Below are positions 43,452-52,422 of a stretch of 64,000 nt of DNA, piece after piece (positions within the stretch are counted from its first letter, which is position 1; the number at the start of each line of letters is the position of its first letter). Both the position numbers and the translations under genes were made by a program. This stretch comes from Thermotoga caldifontis AZM44c09 (GTDB lineage: Bacteria; Thermotogota; Thermotogae; Thermotogales; DSM-5069): contig NZ_AP014509.1 in the NCBI RefSeq assembly GCF_000828655.1, positions 1,674,001-1,738,000 on the forward strand. The letters run 5' to 3'. The notes under the pieces are model-generated. The model did no database searches. It was not told the DNA's origin and worked only from the letters and a program-made list of their open reading frames with translations.

Positions 43452-45629
43452 TCATTTCACATCCGATTTTGGATTTCTCCCGCCTCGCATGGGATTCTTT
43501 TCATCCTTGTGGAAGCTCCTGGGTTTTTGTTCCTCAGTCTTGGTCTCTTCATCCCGCTCTGGGGGTAATTCTTCGAATTGGAGTCTTCCGAGATTATCGA
43601 TATTCGACACTTTGACTTTCAACGTATCACCGATCTTCAATTTCTTCATGTTGCTCAGGATCTTGCTTTGGTGCAGCAATCCGATCTTACCAGCTCCAAC
43701 CTCCAGGAACACACCGAACGGTTCTATGCGGGTTATCTTGCCTTCGAAGACATCACCAACTGCCACTTCCTTAACTATCTCGTTTATCCTGTTGATCGCC
43801 GCGTCAACCTTGTCCACGCTGTGACCGATAACGCTCACACGCCCCGTGTCATCGTCCACGGATATCTGAACGTCGTATTCCTTTATGATACCTTTTATAA
43901 CTCGTCCACCGGGACCTATGATTTCGCCAACTTTTGTCGGATCGACCACGGTTGTTTTGATGATAGGTGCATAGGTTGAAAGGCTCGGTCTGGGTTTATC
44001 GATGGCACTGTACATTTTGTCGAGTACGAACATCCTCGCTTCCTTCGCTTGCATCAAAGCTCTGTACAGAAGTTCCTTCGAGACTCCGGACACCTTGCAA
44101 TCCATCTGGAAGGCCGTGATCCCGTCACGAGTTCCCGCGACTTTGAAATCCATGTCTCCCCAATGATCCTCGGCACCCATTATGTCCGTCAGTATCACCG
44201 ATGCGTCAGGTTCCAAGATCAGCCCCATGGCCACTCCTGCGACGTGCTTTTTCACAGGAACTCCCGCGTCCATCAGTGCCAGAGACCCAGAACAGACCGT
44301 TGCCATAGACGACGAACCGTTCGATTCGAGAATTTCAGAAACGACTCTTATCGTGTATGGAAATTCTTCTTCATCGGGCAGAATGAATTTGAGAGCGCGC
44401 TCTGCGAGATGACCGTGCCCGATTTCCCTCCTGCTGGGACCTCTCAACGGTTTTACCTCACCTGTACAGAACGGTGGAAAGTTGTAATGGAGCATGAAGC
44501 GTTTTGTACCTTCCTCGAGGATCGTGTCGACGATTTGCTCGTCCATCGGAGCACCGAGCGTCACAATACCGAGGCTCTGCGTTTCACCCCTGGTGAACAA
44601 GGCTGAACCGTGTACTTTTGGTAGCAAACCAACTTCACACGTTATCGGTCTTATGTCCTTGGGTCCTCGCAAATCCAGCCTTATACCTTCTTCCACTACG
44701 ATCCTCCTCATTTTGTGCTTCATCAGCTCTTCGTACAGGTCTTTCAACTGGGTCGCATACTGGTTCAAAAGCTCCTCGGTGTATTTCTGCTTCAATTGCT
44801 CGAGGACGGATTCATAATACTCCGATATGGCCTGCGCTCTCGCTTTCTTACCCTGCGTGAGTAATCTTCTTCGCAGCTCTTCTCCATCGATGAGCGCACG
44901 GAAACCGTTTTCGATATCCTCAGGCAGTTTGACTTCCTCGATCTGGGCTTTACTCACGTTGAATTCACTGAGGATATCCTGCTCGAATTCAACGATTTGT
45001 TTGATCGCTTCGTGCGCTTTGAACAAAACTTCAACCATTTGCTCTTCGCTGACTTCTTTCGCCTCGCCCTCTACCATCGTTATCGCATCCGCAGTACCAG
45101 CCACGACGATGTCGAGCATACTCCTTTCAAGTTCTTCCTCGCTCGGGAAGAAAACAACCTGGCCATCTACGAGTCCCACTCTGACCGCCGCAACCACACC
45201 GTTGAAAGGTATGTCAGACACGTTCAACGCGAGAGACGCCGCCATAACACCCACAACGTCAGGGGGATTTGCAGCGTCCACGGATAGAACAGTTACAACG
45301 ACCTGGACTTCGTTGCGCAGATGCTTCGGAAACAGTGGCCTTATGGGTCTGTCGATCGTTCGTGCAGAAAGAATCGCGGCTTCACTGGGTTTACCTTCGC
45401 GTTTGATGAATCCTCCAGGTATCTTACCCGCCGCATAGAAGCGTTCCTGAAACTCCACCGTGAGTGGAACGAAATCGACCCCTTCCACCGCTTGATCGGA
45501 CATGACGGCGGTGGCCAGCACCGTGGTGTCACCGATCCGTGCCAAAACGGCTCCGTTGGCCTGCTTGGCTACTCTGCCGTGCTCGACGTAGAATTCCTTA
45601 CCCAGAATGACACGTCGCCAGTATTTCAA
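43452..45629 (-). CDS. pnp: Polynucleotide phosphorylase
   Basis: PNPase is a trimeric phosphorolytic 3'-5' exoribonuclease of mRNA decay that can also add tails. The 725-residue protein has two RNase PH domains (first: [18 protein letters not shown], second: [14 protein letters not shown]...[14 protein letters not shown]), a KH domain ([14 protein letters not shown] near 575) and an S1 domain ([19 protein letters not shown] near 635). A charged tail of about 40 residues follows. The TTG start is nine bases behind GGAGG (GGAGGTGAT). It is preceded by a hairpin that separates it from rpsO, as in many rpsO-pnp operons. Confidence 0.96.
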   Translation of the reverse strand: MKYWRRVILGKEFYVEHGRVAKQANGAVLARIGDTTVLATAVMSDQAVEGVDFVPLTVEFQERFYAAGKIPGGFIKREGKPSEAAILSARTIDRPIRPLFPKHLRNEVQVVVTVLSVDAANPPDVVGVMAASLALNVSDIPFNGVVAAVRVGLVDGQVVFFPSEEELERSMLDIVVAGTADAITMVEGEAKEVSEEQMVEVLFKAHEAIKQIVEFEQDILSEFNVSKAQIEEVKLPEDIENGFRALIDGEELRRRLLTQGKKARAQAISEYYESVLEQLKQKYTEELLNQYATQLKDLYEELMKHKMRRIVVEEGIRLDLRGPKDIRPITCEVGLLPKVHGSALFTRGETQSLGIVTLGAPMDEQIVDTILEEGTKRFMLHYNFPPFCTGEVKPLRGPSRREIGHGHLAERALKFILPDEEEFPYTIRVVSEILESNGSSSMATVCSGSLALMDAGVPVKKHVAGVAMGLILEPDASVILTDIMGAEDHWGDMDFKVAGTRDGITAFQMDCKVSGVSKELLYRALMQAKEARMFVLDKMYSAIDKPRPSLSTYAPIIKTTVVDPTKVGEIIGPGGRVIKGIIKEYDVQISVDDDTGRVSVIGHSVDKVDAAINRINEIVKEVAVGDVFEGKITRIEPFGVFLEVGAGKIGLLHQSKILSNMKKLKIGDTLKVKVSNIDNLGRLQFEELPPERDEETKTEEQKPRSFHKDEKNPMRGGRNPKSDVK

Positions 45630-45655
45630 GGTCCATCACCTCCAAGCATGAAACT

Positions 45656-45675
45656 AAAAGCGGGCCAGCGCCCGC
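45656..45675 (-). terminator. Hairpin between rpsO and pnp
   Basis: Minus-strand GCGGGC and GCCCGC pair around GCTG, followed by TTTTAGTTT. It is 20 bases after the rpsO stop and 27 before the pnp start. It can act as a leaky terminator of rpsO and also as a pnp leader structure, the place where PNPase autoregulates in other bacteria. Confidence 0.7.
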
Positions 45676-45695
45676 CCCGATTTCGATTGACTTTC

Positions 45696-45959
45696 TCATT
45701 TTCTCAGACTCAGTTTCTCGATCAAATTCCTGTAAGACTCAGGGTTCACTCGTTTCAAGTACCTCAACATCTTTCTCCTTCTTCCGACCATCTTCATCAA
45801 GCCTCGACGCGAGTGGAAATCCTTCGGATGCATTTTCAAATGCTCTGTCAGGTGATTGATGCGTGCCGTGAGCAGTGCGATCTGAACTTCCACCGAGCCT
45901 GTGTCTTTCTCGTTAATTCTGAACTGCTCAATGATCTGTTGCTTCTGCTCTTTGTCCAC
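45696..45959 (-). CDS. rpsO: 30S ribosomal protein S15
   Basis: The 87-residue primary-binding ribosomal protein S15, which contacts helices of the 16S central domain. The conserved sequence [23 protein letters not shown] is near residue 20 (residues 19-41), followed by [24 protein letters not shown] 45959 is eight bases behind GGAGG; a TTG one codon upstream is possible. No promoter is seen in the 66 bases that separate it from tRNA-Gly, so it is probably read from the tRNA promoter. That leader is also where S15 could act on its own translation, as in other bacteria. Confidence 0.96.
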   Translation of the reverse strand: MDKEQKQQIIEQFRINEKDTGSVEVQIALLTARINHLTEHLKMHPKDFHSRRGLMKMVGRRRKMLRYLKRVNPESYRNLIEKLSLRK

Positions 45960-46025
45960 CAAACACACCTCCGTTGGTCAGCCTTCAACCCAGAAGGGGG
46001 TCACACCCACATCCGAGTTGAGGTC

Positions 46026-46100
46026 TGGAGCGGGCGACGGGGGTCGAACCCGCGGCCCTCAGCTTGGGAAGCTGATGCTCTACCACTGAGCTACGCCCGC
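46026..46100 (-). tRNA. tRNA-Gly (anticodon CCC)
   Basis: The minus strand folds into a cloverleaf of 75 bases. The acceptor GCGGGCG/CGCCCGC is fully paired, the anticodon stem TCAGC/GCTGA encloses loop TTCCCAA with anticodon CCC, and the T arm GCGGG/CCCGT encloses TTCGACC. The discriminator is U, followed by encoded CCA. It differs from the tRNA-Gly(GCC) at 62132-62206 at about nine positions. Confidence 0.96.
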
Positions 46101-46112
46101 TCACCATAAGAA

Positions 46113-46141
46113 AGTATACCACAAAGCGTGTGGTTCATCAA
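46113..46141 (-). promoter_or_regulatory. Promoter of tRNA-Gly and probably the rpsO-pnp-mnmE run
   Basis: Minus-strand TTGATG (46136-46141) and TATACT (46113-46118) with a 17-base spacer, 12 bases before the tRNA 5' end. No other promoter is evident before rpsO. Confidence 0.75.
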
Positions 46142-46170
46142 CTTATTGGACATACTACCTCGAGGAAGAC

Positions 46171-46419
46171 TCAACTCACACGATGCACTTCTTCGATCAG
46201 CTTCAAAACCTGTGCCGCGTTGTCGGACTCCAGAATCAACCTGAAGAATTCGTACGCCTGCAGATCAACCTCGTCAGTTTTGTTCAAAAAGTACACCTTC
46301 ACCTTGACTCTGAACGACTCTTTTTCTTCTTGATTCATCGAAGCTACGTGTTTGACGACAGCAAGCAACGATTCGTCTTGGGCACAAGCCTTGGCGATCT
46401 GCAGGAGCACATCCGTCAT
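46171..46419 (-). CDS. Small hypothetical protein
   Basis: An 82-residue soluble protein I do not recognise. It is predicted to be almost all helical, acidic at the ends and rich in Val, Glu and Lys. It has no cysteine motif and no membrane segment. The ATG is close behind the SpoVS stop codon (three bases), but the ribosome site is weak, suggesting coupling to spoVS. It is the last gene of the udk-glgA-galT-spoVS run; no terminator is visible between it and the tRNA-Gly promoter. Confidence 0.55.
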   Translation of the reverse strand: MTDVLLQIAKACAQDESLLAVVKHVASMNQEEKESFRVKVKVYFLNKTDEVDLQAYEFFRLILESDNAAQVLKLIEEVHRVS

Positions 46420-46422
46420 CCA

Positions 46423-46695
46423 TCAGTCTTGCTTCTGGGTCACAAACACCTTGAAGGATATACCCGTGCGCGTTTCGTTCTCGATCTTGGCTTCCATGAA
46501 CCCAGGTACCATGTAAATGTCTTTGCCGTTCTCGTTGAGGAATCTCCGTGCCACGGCGATCGCCTTGACGGCCTGGTTCACGGCCCCCGCACCTATTGCT
46601 TGAATCTCAACCCTGTCAGCTTTGGACAGAGCACCCGCTATGGCTCCTGCGACCTTGTTGGGGTTCGAACTCGAACTGACTTTCAGAATCTCCAT
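46423..46695 (-). CDS. spoVS: Stage V sporulation protein S family (SpoVS)
   Basis: A 90-residue Alba-fold protein of the SpoVS family. It begins MEILKVSSSSNPNKVAGAIAG and contains the hallmark IQAIGAGAVNQAVKAIAVAR near residue 36. SpoVS affects spore maturation in Bacillus but is also found in many non-sporulating bacteria, including Thermotogae, where it probably binds nucleic acid. The ATG at 46695 follows CAAGGAGG; a longer frame upstream lacks support. It lies between galT and a small unknown gene. Confidence 0.93.
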   Translation of the reverse strand: MEILKVSSSSNPNKVAGAIAGALSKADRVEIQAIGAGAVNQAVKAIAVARRFLNENGKDIYMVPGFMEAKIENETRTGISFKVFVTQKQD

Positions 46696-46777
46696 TCGAC
46701 CAATCCTCCTTGATCTATAAAGACTCTCGCGCACAGCCTTTAAACAGCACTGTGCTACGAGTGATTTTACCACATAT

Positions 46778-47779
46778 TTATTTTATTTCAACCGCCCGTA
46801 AGTACTTCGCCGCTTCCTCGGGAGGCATCGGGTTTATGTAAAAACCTGAACCCCACTCAAAACCGGCAACGTTGGTCAAACGCGGGACTATCTCGAGATG
46901 CCAGTGATAATATTCTTTCCCTTCCCCATCCGTGGGAGCGGTGTGCAACATGAAATTGTACGGTGGATTGTCCAGAGCAACATAAATGCGATACAGAGTA
47001 TTTTTCAGGATCCTCGCGAAGTTTCTTACTTCCCTTTCGGTTATGCTTCCGAAGTTGTGCGAATGATGCTTGGGCATTATCCACGTTTCACAGGGGAACC
47101 TCGCCGCAAAAGGCTCTATCGAAACGAAATCTTCGTTTTCTTCAACCACTCGCTCTTTTCTTTCGAGTTCCTGATTCACTATATCGCAGAACACGCATCT
47201 CTCTTTGTATGAGTAGTATTCCTTTGATCCGGCCAGTTCCTCCTGAACTCTCTTGGGTACTATCGGTAGAGCGATGAGCTGACTGTGTGGATGCTGCAGG
47301 GAAGCACCCGCATCGCGACCGTGATTCTTGAATATCAAAATGTATTCGATCCTACCATCCTGCGCAATGCTTTCATAACGTTGTTTATATGCCCAAACGA
47401 CCTCTTCCACCTGTTTGTAATCCATCAGAGCGAGGTGTGTGTCGTGATCAGGAGTTTCAACGATCACCTCGTGATATCCAAAACCGTCCATCGCATCGAA
47501 CATACCTACACCGTAGCGCTTCGGAGAAAGGTTCGGATTAACTGCCCCGAACTTGTTCGGTACGACCCTAACCCACCAGCCAGGAGTGTTGGGAGCCGTG
47601 TCTGGTGGTCTGAATGCCAGCACCTCTGGAGGTGTCGTGTGCTCGTTACCGTAATCGAACGGGCAGAACGCGGGTTTTTCCTCAACCTTTGGACGGGCAA
47701 AATCGTGCGGCCGTTTGGCCCTCTCGGTGGCAATGATGACCCAGCGTTTCAGCACGGGATCTTTCCTGAACTCAGGCAT
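46778..47779 (-). CDS. galT: Galactose-1-phosphate uridylyltransferase
   Basis: GalT transfers UMP from UDP-glucose to galactose-1-phosphate in the Leloir pathway through a uridylyl-histidine intermediate. The 333-residue protein shows the active-site sequence SLQHPHSQLIALP near residue 160, with the catalytic His in HPH. Zinc-site-like residues are seen in FCPFDYGNEHTTPPEVL near 38 and in the late HWHLEIVPR. ATG 47779 follows GAGGAGG; a GTG one codon earlier overlaps that spacer. It lies directly downstream of glgA, suggesting linked glycan metabolism. galK and galE are not in the window. Confidence 0.94.
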   Translation of the reverse strand: MPEFRKDPVLKRWVIIATERAKRPHDFARPKVEEKPAFCPFDYGNEHTTPPEVLAFRPPDTAPNTPGWWVRVVPNKFGAVNPNLSPKRYGVGMFDAMDGFGYHEVIVETPDHDTHLALMDYKQVEEVVWAYKQRYESIAQDGRIEYILIFKNHGRDAGASLQHPHSQLIALPIVPKRVQEELAGSKEYYSYKERCVFCDIVNQELERKERVVEENEDFVSIEPFAARFPCETWIMPKHHSHNFGSITEREVRNFARILKNTLYRIYVALDNPPYNFMLHTAPTDGEGKEYYHWHLEIVPRLTNVAGFEWGSGFYINPMPPEEAAKYLRAVEIK

Positions 47780-47791
47780 CACTGATCCTCC

Positions 47792-49252
47792 TCATACCCT
47801 ACGCTTTTTCAAAGCTTCCTGGTAAACCCTGAGATAATGCTTCGCGGAACGCTCCCAAGACACGTCGGTTTGCATCGCATTCTGGACTATCCTTTTCCAA
47901 TGTTGTTTCTCGTTCCTGTAAAAGTACGATGCCTTTGCGATTGCCATCAACAGATGAGCGGGGTCATACTCTCTGAACCCGAATCCGTTCCCAGTTCCGG
48001 TTTCCGGATCGAATTCTTTCACCGTGTCGGCCAGACCACCCGTATACCGCACGATGGGTATGGTCCCATACCTGAGACTGTACATCTGTCCCAAACCGCA
48101 AGGTTCGTAGCGGGAGGGCATCAGGAACATGTCGCAACCCGCGTAGATTTTCTGTGCGAGGTCTATATCGAACTTTATGTTGGCCGACACCTTGTCCGGA
48201 TACTTCTGCTGGAGACGCTGGAACATTTCTTCGTACTTTTTCTCACCCGTGCCCAACACAACGAACTGCAGATCGAAGAGGAACAGATAATCCGCTATTT
48301 TCTCAATGAGATCCAATCCCTTCTGATCCACGAGCCTGTTGATCATGCCGATCAACGGTACGTTTTCTTTAACTGGAAGATTGAGGTCTCTCTGCAGCAT
48401 CTTCTTGTTTTCGTACTTTTTTTCCAAACTGTTGAGATCGTAATTCACGTATATTCTCCTGTCTGTCGCAGGGTCGAATTCTTCGTAATCTATCCCGTTA
48501 AGTATGCCGTACAGATCGTCGGACCTGAGCCTCAAGACACCATCGAGCTTTTCACCGTACTCTTCGGTTTGGATCTCCTGGGCGTAGGTGGGGCTCACAG
48601 TCGTGACGATGTCGCTGAAGAGTATTCCACCCTTCAAGAAATTGATCTTTCCGTAGAATTCGAGCCCATCTATGTTGAACAGGTATCCCGGAAGGCCTGC
48701 GAATTTCATGTAGTTTGGGCTGAAGATACCCTGATAACCCAGATTGTGGATCGTGAAGACGATCGCAGTGCGGGTAAAGAACGGATCCATCCTGTAGAGT
48801 GTTTTCAGATAAACGGGTACCAACCCCGTCTGCCAATCGTGCGCATGAACGATGTCGAACTGCTGCGAAAGGTGCTTCATAGCCTGAATGAAAGCTGCAC
48901 AGAAGAATATGGATTGCTCAGCCAGATCTGGTCCCTCGTAAACATTCTCGGCAGAAAAATAGTACTCGTTCGCGATGAGGTACACTGGTACATTGGAACC
49001 TGGCAACTGTGACTCGTACAGATCGAACGTCTCTTTTGTCTGCACGTTCTCCACGGGGATAGACTTGGCCACCTCAGTCAACTGATAACCGAACTTTTGG
49101 CTGTTCTTCACCACGACCTTGTGGAACGGCATGAATATGGCAACTTTTGCCCCACTTTTTTCTATGGCCTTTGGCAGTGCCCCGAGCACATCCGCAAGTC
49201 CCCCAACTTTGGCAAAGGGATAGACCTCGTAAGCGACCATCGCGATTTTCAC
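47792..49252 (-). CDS. glgA: Glycogen synthase
   Basis: A 486-residue GT5-family glycogen synthase that elongates alpha-1,4-glucan using ADP-glucose (UDP-glucose in some thermophiles). The N-terminal KVGGLADVLGALP motif near residue 15 binds the donor. VHAHDWQTGLVP near 128 and the C-terminal PSRYEPCGLGQMYSLRYG motif near 380 are diagnostic. I chose GTG 49252, six bases behind GAGGTGA, giving MKIAMVAYEVYPFAK-type ends and a length equal to the T. maritima enzyme; a GTG three codons earlier is the alternative. It is followed by galT. Confidence 0.94.
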   Translation of the reverse strand: MKIAMVAYEVYPFAKVGGLADVLGALPKAIEKSGAKVAIFMPFHKVVVKNSQKFGYQLTEVAKSIPVENVQTKETFDLYESQLPGSNVPVYLIANEYYFSAENVYEGPDLAEQSIFFCAAFIQAMKHLSQQFDIVHAHDWQTGLVPVYLKTLYRMDPFFTRTAIVFTIHNLGYQGIFSPNYMKFAGLPGYLFNIDGLEFYGKINFLKGGILFSDIVTTVSPTYAQEIQTEEYGEKLDGVLRLRSDDLYGILNGIDYEEFDPATDRRIYVNYDLNSLEKKYENKKMLQRDLNLPVKENVPLIGMINRLVDQKGLDLIEKIADYLFLFDLQFVVLGTGEKKYEEMFQRLQQKYPDKVSANIKFDIDLAQKIYAGCDMFLMPSRYEPCGLGQMYSLRYGTIPIVRYTGGLADTVKEFDPETGTGNGFGFREYDPAHLLMAIAKASYFYRNEKQHWKRIVQNAMQTDVSWERSAKHYLRVYQEALKKRRV

Positions 49253-49257
49253 AGCCC

Positions 49258-51672
49258 TCACCTCGCTGTCGAAATTATAGCATGGCCCTTCGGAGCTCCA
49301 AGAATACCGCTCAAAATGTCGTCAAGACCAAACTGCAGGAACACTCTTCCGTCCCTCAAGCCAATTTTTATAAAAGGTTTCAGGGGGATCTGGTATGAAA
49401 CGTGCGCGTTCATGTCTATCCTCATCCAGTATTCTTCGTATTGACCGCGCGTCATGCCAAAACTCAAAGCGAAGCTTTCAAATCCGACAAATCCATCGAA
49501 ACTTCCAATGTTCGTTCTGATCACCGGCAGAACAGTCTGGGCCAAGAAATTCAGTCCGGAGAGGCCGAACCTGCCTCGCACTTCGAACAGGATCTGTCTG
49601 AAATTGAATGCCCTGGAAAGTTCGAAGAACATTTCTGGTGAAACACCCACGGTGAAGGAGACTTCGGGAAATCTTCTCAGGTGAACCAGACCACCAACGC
49701 TCCCATACGCGTAACCGATCGATAGCTTTGGCAGAACCTTTTCAGGTTCGATCGCCACTCCCATCGCCGAGAAAATAGTCCCGGTTTTCAAGGAACGATC
49801 GCTGGCATCGGAAACGAGCATATCCAACGCAAAGCGTTCGTTAGTCGCCACGACTGAGGCCGCAAATCCTTTTGAGGAACTGAATGAAAGCTGCAGCCAG
49901 CCAGCTTCGAGCGTTTTTGCAAAGCCGATAACCATCGTGTTGTCCATCAGATCGTCCCAGAAGCCGAGAAAAGCCCCAGCACCGAAGTCTTTCTGAGCTA
50001 ACTTTACGTAAGGAAATGGTAGAAAGAATCTGAATCTCATGGCATCGCTGTATTTCGTGGAATTGATGAACGATTTTTCAGGCTCAGAAACGATCACAAA
50101 GACAGGTTCAGACCTGACAGAACCTCTCGAAGCAACGTTCGCAGGTTCAGAAAACAGTGCATAACCTCCCGGCAACGGTTTTATCGAAAAAATCTTTCCA
50201 TTCCATCCAACGGCGGCGACGCAGTCCTTCACGTCGAACGCGTGAATCTGGTTCGTACGCAGATCTATCGTGCACGCACGGAGTTCGCCTTCCAGCTCAG
50301 CCACAAAGTAAATTTGATCGTTCAGCAAGGTTGGAGACAGCTTTGCCCCACCATCGACTGTCAATTTCACCAACCGACTATCTTGCAACATGTAAAGGTC
50401 TACGTTCCGAAACTTCCTGGCGGTGAAAACGATGCGATTCTCATCGGCAGCGATCTGTAATGGTACCAGATCGTTGGGGATAGGAATTTCGTTCAGTGAA
50501 TTCGTTTTCACATCGAAAATTGCGATCTTTCTAACGTCGTTCCTCTGAACTATGAGTGCGAGTCTGTCATCGCCAAACCAAGCCACATCGATGACGTGTT
50601 CGATCCCGGTGTCCATCGTGGAACTTTTCCACAGATACAATCTGTTGACGTACCTGCCATTCTTCAAAACTGTCCTGACGATGGCCAGTTCTCGCCTGGA
50701 ATTCACTGAAAAGCTCACGAGGTTCGAAACCTCGACGAGTTCATGGCCTTTTCCCTCGAAGATGTCGTAAAAGTAGATCGCTCCAGGCGCATCGTACCCC
50801 CTGAAAGCGTAGTAAATCCTCCACAGTTCCAAATTCAGCTTACTGGGTATCAAAGAAAGCTCTGTGAGTCTTTCCCCTTCAACGAACACCTGGGCGTTCA
50901 ACCAGTTCTTGATCTCTTCCAGCGGTACGAACTTCTTGACGTGTCTGGAAAAACCGAGCAAGGGATCGTTCGAAAAACTGTCGAGTAATTCCTTGACCGT
51001 TCCTTTTTCTCGTTTCTCCAACGACTCGAGTAAAGTGTATCCCAGCGTGTAACTTGCTCCACCAGGCGTGAAACGTGTTGTGTTGATGGAAGAAGCGAAC
51101 TTCAAGCCTATACCGCTGGCCAACGCGTTTCTCCTATAAAGATCGAACAACACGTCGTTCGCCCTTCCTTCGCTTTCAACGGATTCCTCCATGATCGCCA
51201 CACCTTCGTGTAAATAAAGCGGAGTCAGGACGCTCTGAACGGCTGCTGCAACGGCGTGGCCGAAGAAGGACAGGCGCTCCACCATCGGTGAAAAACGGTT
51301 CGCCAGAAAGATGTGAGCCAGCTCGTGACGGAAACAAAATACGACCCAGTCGTCGTATCTGGGTGTGAACTGGTACGGATTCATGTCGCTGACGTAAATG
51401 ACTATCACGTTGTTCAAAGGATTCGCATAACCGTTGGAGATGTCCGATTTGAGCAGATAAACCTTTGGCTTAGTCTTTGGGGAACTTTCGAAACGCTTTT
51501 CCAGACTCTCAAAGATTTCATCGGCTTTTTGATAGAGTCTGTACGCTGCCATCTCGAGACCGTCTTCGTAGAGCACATCTACATGCTGAGTGATCAACAT
51601 GTTGAAATGGCCGCTAGCCCAGACCAGTTGAACCGACAGAAGAAAGAGAATGGTGAACGTGAACTTCTTCAT
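49258..51672 (-). CDS. Exported metallopeptidase-like, propeller and beta-barrel protein
   Basis: An 804-residue envelope protein. A signal peptide (ILFLLSVQLVWAS) precedes a gluzincin-type zinc site, FRHELAHIF at 114-122 with a downstream glutamate in YLHEGVAIMEES near 153-164, as in peptidase-MA-like proteins. From about 260 to 530 there are repeated WFGDDRLALIV or AADENRIVFTARK strands resembling a TolB-type beta-propeller. From about 560 to the end, alternating hydrophobic strands such as WLQLSFSSSKGFAASVVATNE look like an outer-membrane beta-barrel. It lies between udk and glgA and overlaps udk by four bases. I do not recognise the family; the domain reading is by eye. Confidence 0.6.
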   Translation of the reverse strand: MKKFTFTILFLLSVQLVWASGHFNMLITQHVDVLYEDGLEMAAYRLYQKADEIFESLEKRFESSPKTKPKVYLLKSDISNGYANPLNNVIVIYVSDMNPYQFTPRYDDWVVFCFRHELAHIFLANRFSPMVERLSFFGHAVAAAVQSVLTPLYLHEGVAIMEESVESEGRANDVLFDLYRRNALASGIGLKFASSINTTRFTPGGASYTLGYTLLESLEKREKGTVKELLDSFSNDPLLGFSRHVKKFVPLEEIKNWLNAQVFVEGERLTELSLIPSKLNLELWRIYYAFRGYDAPGAIYFYDIFEGKGHELVEVSNLVSFSVNSRRELAIVRTVLKNGRYVNRLYLWKSSTMDTGIEHVIDVAWFGDDRLALIVQRNDVRKIAIFDVKTNSLNEIPIPNDLVPLQIAADENRIVFTARKFRNVDLYMLQDSRLVKLTVDGGAKLSPTLLNDQIYFVAELEGELRACTIDLRTNQIHAFDVKDCVAAVGWNGKIFSIKPLPGGYALFSEPANVASRGSVRSEPVFVIVSEPEKSFINSTKYSDAMRFRFFLPFPYVKLAQKDFGAGAFLGFWDDLMDNTMVIGFAKTLEAGWLQLSFSSSKGFAASVVATNERFALDMLVSDASDRSLKTGTIFSAMGVAIEPEKVLPKLSIGYAYGSVGGLVHLRRFPEVSFTVGVSPEMFFELSRAFNFRQILFEVRGRFGLSGLNFLAQTVLPVIRTNIGSFDGFVGFESFALSFGMTRGQYEEYWMRIDMNAHVSYQIPLKPFIKIGLRDGRVFLQFGLDDILSGILGAPKGHAIISTAR

Positions 51673-52286
51673 GCTTCCCTCTCCAACTTCTTGGTTATGT
51701 AGTTCACGACCACCTCGATCGCCCGATCGTTGTAACCACCCTTCGGCACGATGATATCGGCATACCGCTTCGTTGGTTCTACGTAAGCATCGTGCATGGG
51801 CTTGACTGTTCCCAAATACTGGTTCACAACACTCTCCACACTTCTTCCCCTTTCGTTTATATCGCGCATGAGCCTGCGAATGAACCGTATGTCACTCTCG
51901 GCATCGACGTAGATCGAAAGCTCGTAAAGTCTTCTCAACTCTTCGTAGTAGAGGGCAAAGATGCCCTCGATCAGAATCACCTGTTTCGGAGCAAACTCGA
52001 TCGTTTCGAATTTTCTCGTGTAAGTCACGAAATCGTACGTAGGAATCCTGACGGTCTCTCCGCGCAACAACCTTCGAACATGTTCGACGAGCAGTTGATG
52101 CTCGATGACGTCCGGATGGTCGTAGTTCATTTTCCTGCGTTCCTCCAGTGGAAGATGACTCATGTCCTTGTAATAGTTGTCCATCGGTAAAATTGCACAT
52201 CTCTCTTCGCCCAGAGACTGTACGATCCTTCTTGCGACGGTAGTCTTTCCAGATCCGGTTCCTCCACCTATGCCGATGAGGATCAA
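51669..52286 (-). CDS. udk: Uridine kinase
   Basis: A 205-residue P-loop kinase that phosphorylates uridine and cytidine in pyrimidine salvage. Walker A GGTGSGKTT begins near residue 8. The nucleoside-binding DNYYKDMSHLPLEERRKMNYDHPD block (residues 36-59) is diagnostic, followed by IPTYDFVTYTR. TTG 52286 follows GGGGG seven bases upstream and gives the family-like start ILIGIGGGTGSGK; a TTG six codons earlier is the alternative. A weak extended -10 (TGT-TACATT) lies about 50 bases upstream. It heads the minus-strand run that includes glgA and galT. Confidence 0.93.
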   Translation of the reverse strand: MILIGIGGGTGSGKTTVARRIVQSLGEERCAILPMDNYYKDMSHLPLEERRKMNYDHPDVIEHQLLVEHVRRLLRGETVRIPTYDFVTYTRKFETIEFAPKQVILIEGIFALYYEELRRLYELSIYVDAESDIRFIRRLMRDINERGRSVESVVNQYLGTVKPMHDAYVEPTKRYADIIVPKGGYNDRAIEVVVNYITKKLEREA

Positions 52287-52387
52287 CGTCTCGCCCCCAG
52301 TCAACTTCCAGTGTGATGAAAAACCTCCTCATCACAAATGTAACACGAAGATCCAAAGAAGCATCCGTTCATGGGCAATGAAACCCG

Positions 52388-52393
52388 TATAAT
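52388..52393 (+). promoter_or_regulatory. -10 element of the histidine phosphatase gene
   Basis: A perfect TATAAT lies 30 bases before the ATG at 52423. No -35 of quality is present at 16-18 bases. It is divergent from the udk leader. Confidence 0.5.
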
Positions 52394-52422
52394 TTGATCG
52401 TGTGATCGCTTTCAGGTAGGTG

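Noticed and set aside
46016..46110. tRNA-Gly considered as an integration site for a mobile element
   Set aside because: No integrase, no direct repeat of the tRNA end and no foreign-looking genes lie on either side.
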